DNA of 40,714 nucleotides from an uncultured Saccharospirillaceae bacterium (GTDB lineage: Bacteria; Bacteroidota; Bacteroidia; Flavobacteriales_D; CAJJDF01): assembly GCA_950054195.1 (NCBI GenBank), contig CATLPG010000026.1:1-40714 (forward strand), in the 5' to 3' direction. Shown here in pieces: positions 39,847 to 40,714 of this stretch (positions are counted from its first letter, which is position 1; the number at the start of each line of letters is the position of its first letter). The notes beneath the pieces are model-generated. The model did no database searches. It was not told the DNA's origin and saw only the letters and a program-made list of their open reading frames with translations. The position numbers and the translations under genes were made by a program.

Positions 39847-40714
39847 CTGTTTTCCCTAATCGTTTCGCTAATGCTTCAATAATAAAGATTAAAGAGAAAC
39901 CAGCTAAAGCCAGTAGCACAGCATATAAGGTTTGAGGTTCGGCTGTTTCATAGCCAATAATTTGATCTCCCTCACGTATAAATGTGTCATAATTACTTGG
40001 AAGAACATTTGGTTCAACTAAATTCACCACTTCCTCCAAAGATTTGCCATTTTCATCAACTTCCCCTAAGTGTTTGACGTGTATTTTTGTTACATGTTTC
40101 CACGGCCATATTTTCCAAAGAGAGCCAACTAAAAAGCCCGTTAAAACTGCAATAGTTGTATTTTCATAGGTATTAAATAGCCATTTTAGAACTCGAGAAA
40201 ATGCTAAAAGTCCAACTATTGCTCCAAGGGCTACTGTACCAAGTACAACATAATCTCCAGTCCCTACGGCTTTTAATACAGCTTGGTAAGCACCAAGTAT
40301 GAGTAAGATGAAGCTACCCGAAATTCCTGGTAAAATCATTGCACAGATAGCAATCATACCACAAACAAAGAGGAATGGTAAACTCTCAGCGTCTCCTAAA
40401 GGTGGTAATAGTGTGATGCCTACAACAATTACTGTACCTATAATTAAGCCCAAAATAGCGGGGATGTTCCACTGCTTTACTTGTTTTCCAATATAAATAA
40501 TACTAGCTACAATTAAACCAAAAAAGAAAGACCACAAGAGAACAGGGTGCTCTTCCATGAGATATTCTAACCGTTTTGCTAAGAGCACAATGCTTATTCC
40601 AATACCAACAAACAGAGAAAGTAAAAAAGTTCCATTAACAGTTTGCCAAACGCCTTTAATTCCTTCTTCTTTGAATGTTTTAATCAAGCCAAAGTTGAAA
40701 GCGTTAATTGATGA
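39839..40714 (-). CDS. DUF368 polytopic membrane protein (N-terminus beyond window edge)
   Basis: The frame remains open to the window's right edge, with SSINAFNFGLIKTFKEEGI before the apparent TTG at 40687, so the true start and the family's N-terminal PGVSGGT segment are outside. The visible part has at least seven hydrophobic helices, including WSFFFGLIVASIIYIG, LFVCGMIAICAMILPGISGS and VVLGTVALGAIVGLLAF. The PGISGS repeat at about 118-123 (of the segment from 40687) is a family marker. DUF368 members have been linked to undecaprenyl-phosphate transport (PopT-like); here that is only family knowledge. It overlaps aroE by 8 bp. Confidence 0.88.
   Translation of the reverse strand, partial: SSINAFNFGLIKTFKEEGIKGVWQTVNGTFLLSLFVGIGISIVLLAKRLEYLMEEHPVLLWSFFFGLIVASIIYIGKQVKQWNIPAILGLIIGTVIVVGITLLPPLGDAESLPFLFVCGMIAICAMILPGISGSFILLILGAYQAVLKAVGTGDYVVLGTVALGAIVGLLAFSRVLKWLFNTYENTTIAVLTGFLVGSLWKIWPWKHVTKIHVKHLGEVDENGKSLEEVVNLVEPNVLPSNYDTFIREGDQIIGYETAEPQTLYAVLLALAGFSLIFIIEALAKRLGKTDD

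Noticed and set aside
1-40714. Defence system, prophage or transposon
   Set aside because: No integrase, transposase, nuclease-helicase, toxin-antitoxin or terminal repeats were recognised on either strand.

Overview
The window is a chromosomal stretch from a low-GC member of the Bacteroidota, most likely a Flavobacteriales-type organism. The grounds are four secreted proteins ending in type IX secretion (T9SS) type A sorting domains, DUF4286 and DUF547 proteins, a thioredoxin-reductase-like ferredoxin reductase, a 7TMR-DISM receptor fused to a LuxR-type helix-turn-helix, and AT-rich promoters of the Bacteroidota form TTG-N17-22-TAnnTTTG. I cannot name a species. I see no insertion sequence, prophage, CRISPR array, rRNA or integrase; this is mostly core and envelope gene content, with one tRNA and one decayed gene.

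Layout. 1-2.5 kb: the end of a TPR protein, a VOC protein, pyrE and a divergent NUDIX gene whose first codons carry the pyrE promoter. 2.5-6.3 kb: tRNA-His with its terminator, then a signalling block made of a 7-TM receptor with a DNA-binding tail, a six-TM histidine kinase and a NarL/FixJ-type response regulator. 6.4-10.1 kb: an operon of a small unknown protein plus two T9SS cargo proteins (seven DFDPG-type beta-propeller repeats; a duplicated leucine-rich-repeat protein). 10.2-13.5 kb (minus): an alcohol-dehydrogenase-like reductase, a TolB-like/TPR/AraC regulator and the fossil of a second AraC gene. 13.5-21.4 kb (minus): rdgB, an outer-membrane barrel, a paired M16 peptidase system, two membrane proteins, gcvT and a PhoD-like phosphatase. 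21.5-30.4 kb (plus): glycosyltransferase, SanA-like protein, T9SS protein, S9 dipeptidyl peptidase, pcm, GH18-CUB-T9SS protein and DUF4286. 30.4-40.7 kb: glyA (minus), a patatin/POTRA/barrel protein, glucosaminidase-LysM, ferredoxin reductase with ferredoxin, DUF547, and a compact minus operon of DUF368, aroE, purine nucleoside phosphorylase, thioesterase and a small unknown gene, running off the right edge.

How it fits together. The most suggestive unit is 2.7-10.1 kb. The response regulator lies between two candidate promoters that both carry TACCC half-sites: a direct repeat before the kinase, and an inverted repeat immediately upstream of the promoter of the secreted-protein operon. A model in which the kinase/regulator pair controls its own expression and a secreted adhesin-like operon is consistent with the sequence but is inference. 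Other notable points are a near-leaderless pyrE promoter inside a neighbouring gene, a tRNA-His with three U-U oppositions, a structured leader in front of the M16 operon, and the AraC pseudogene. I did not find a convincing new defence or mobile system.
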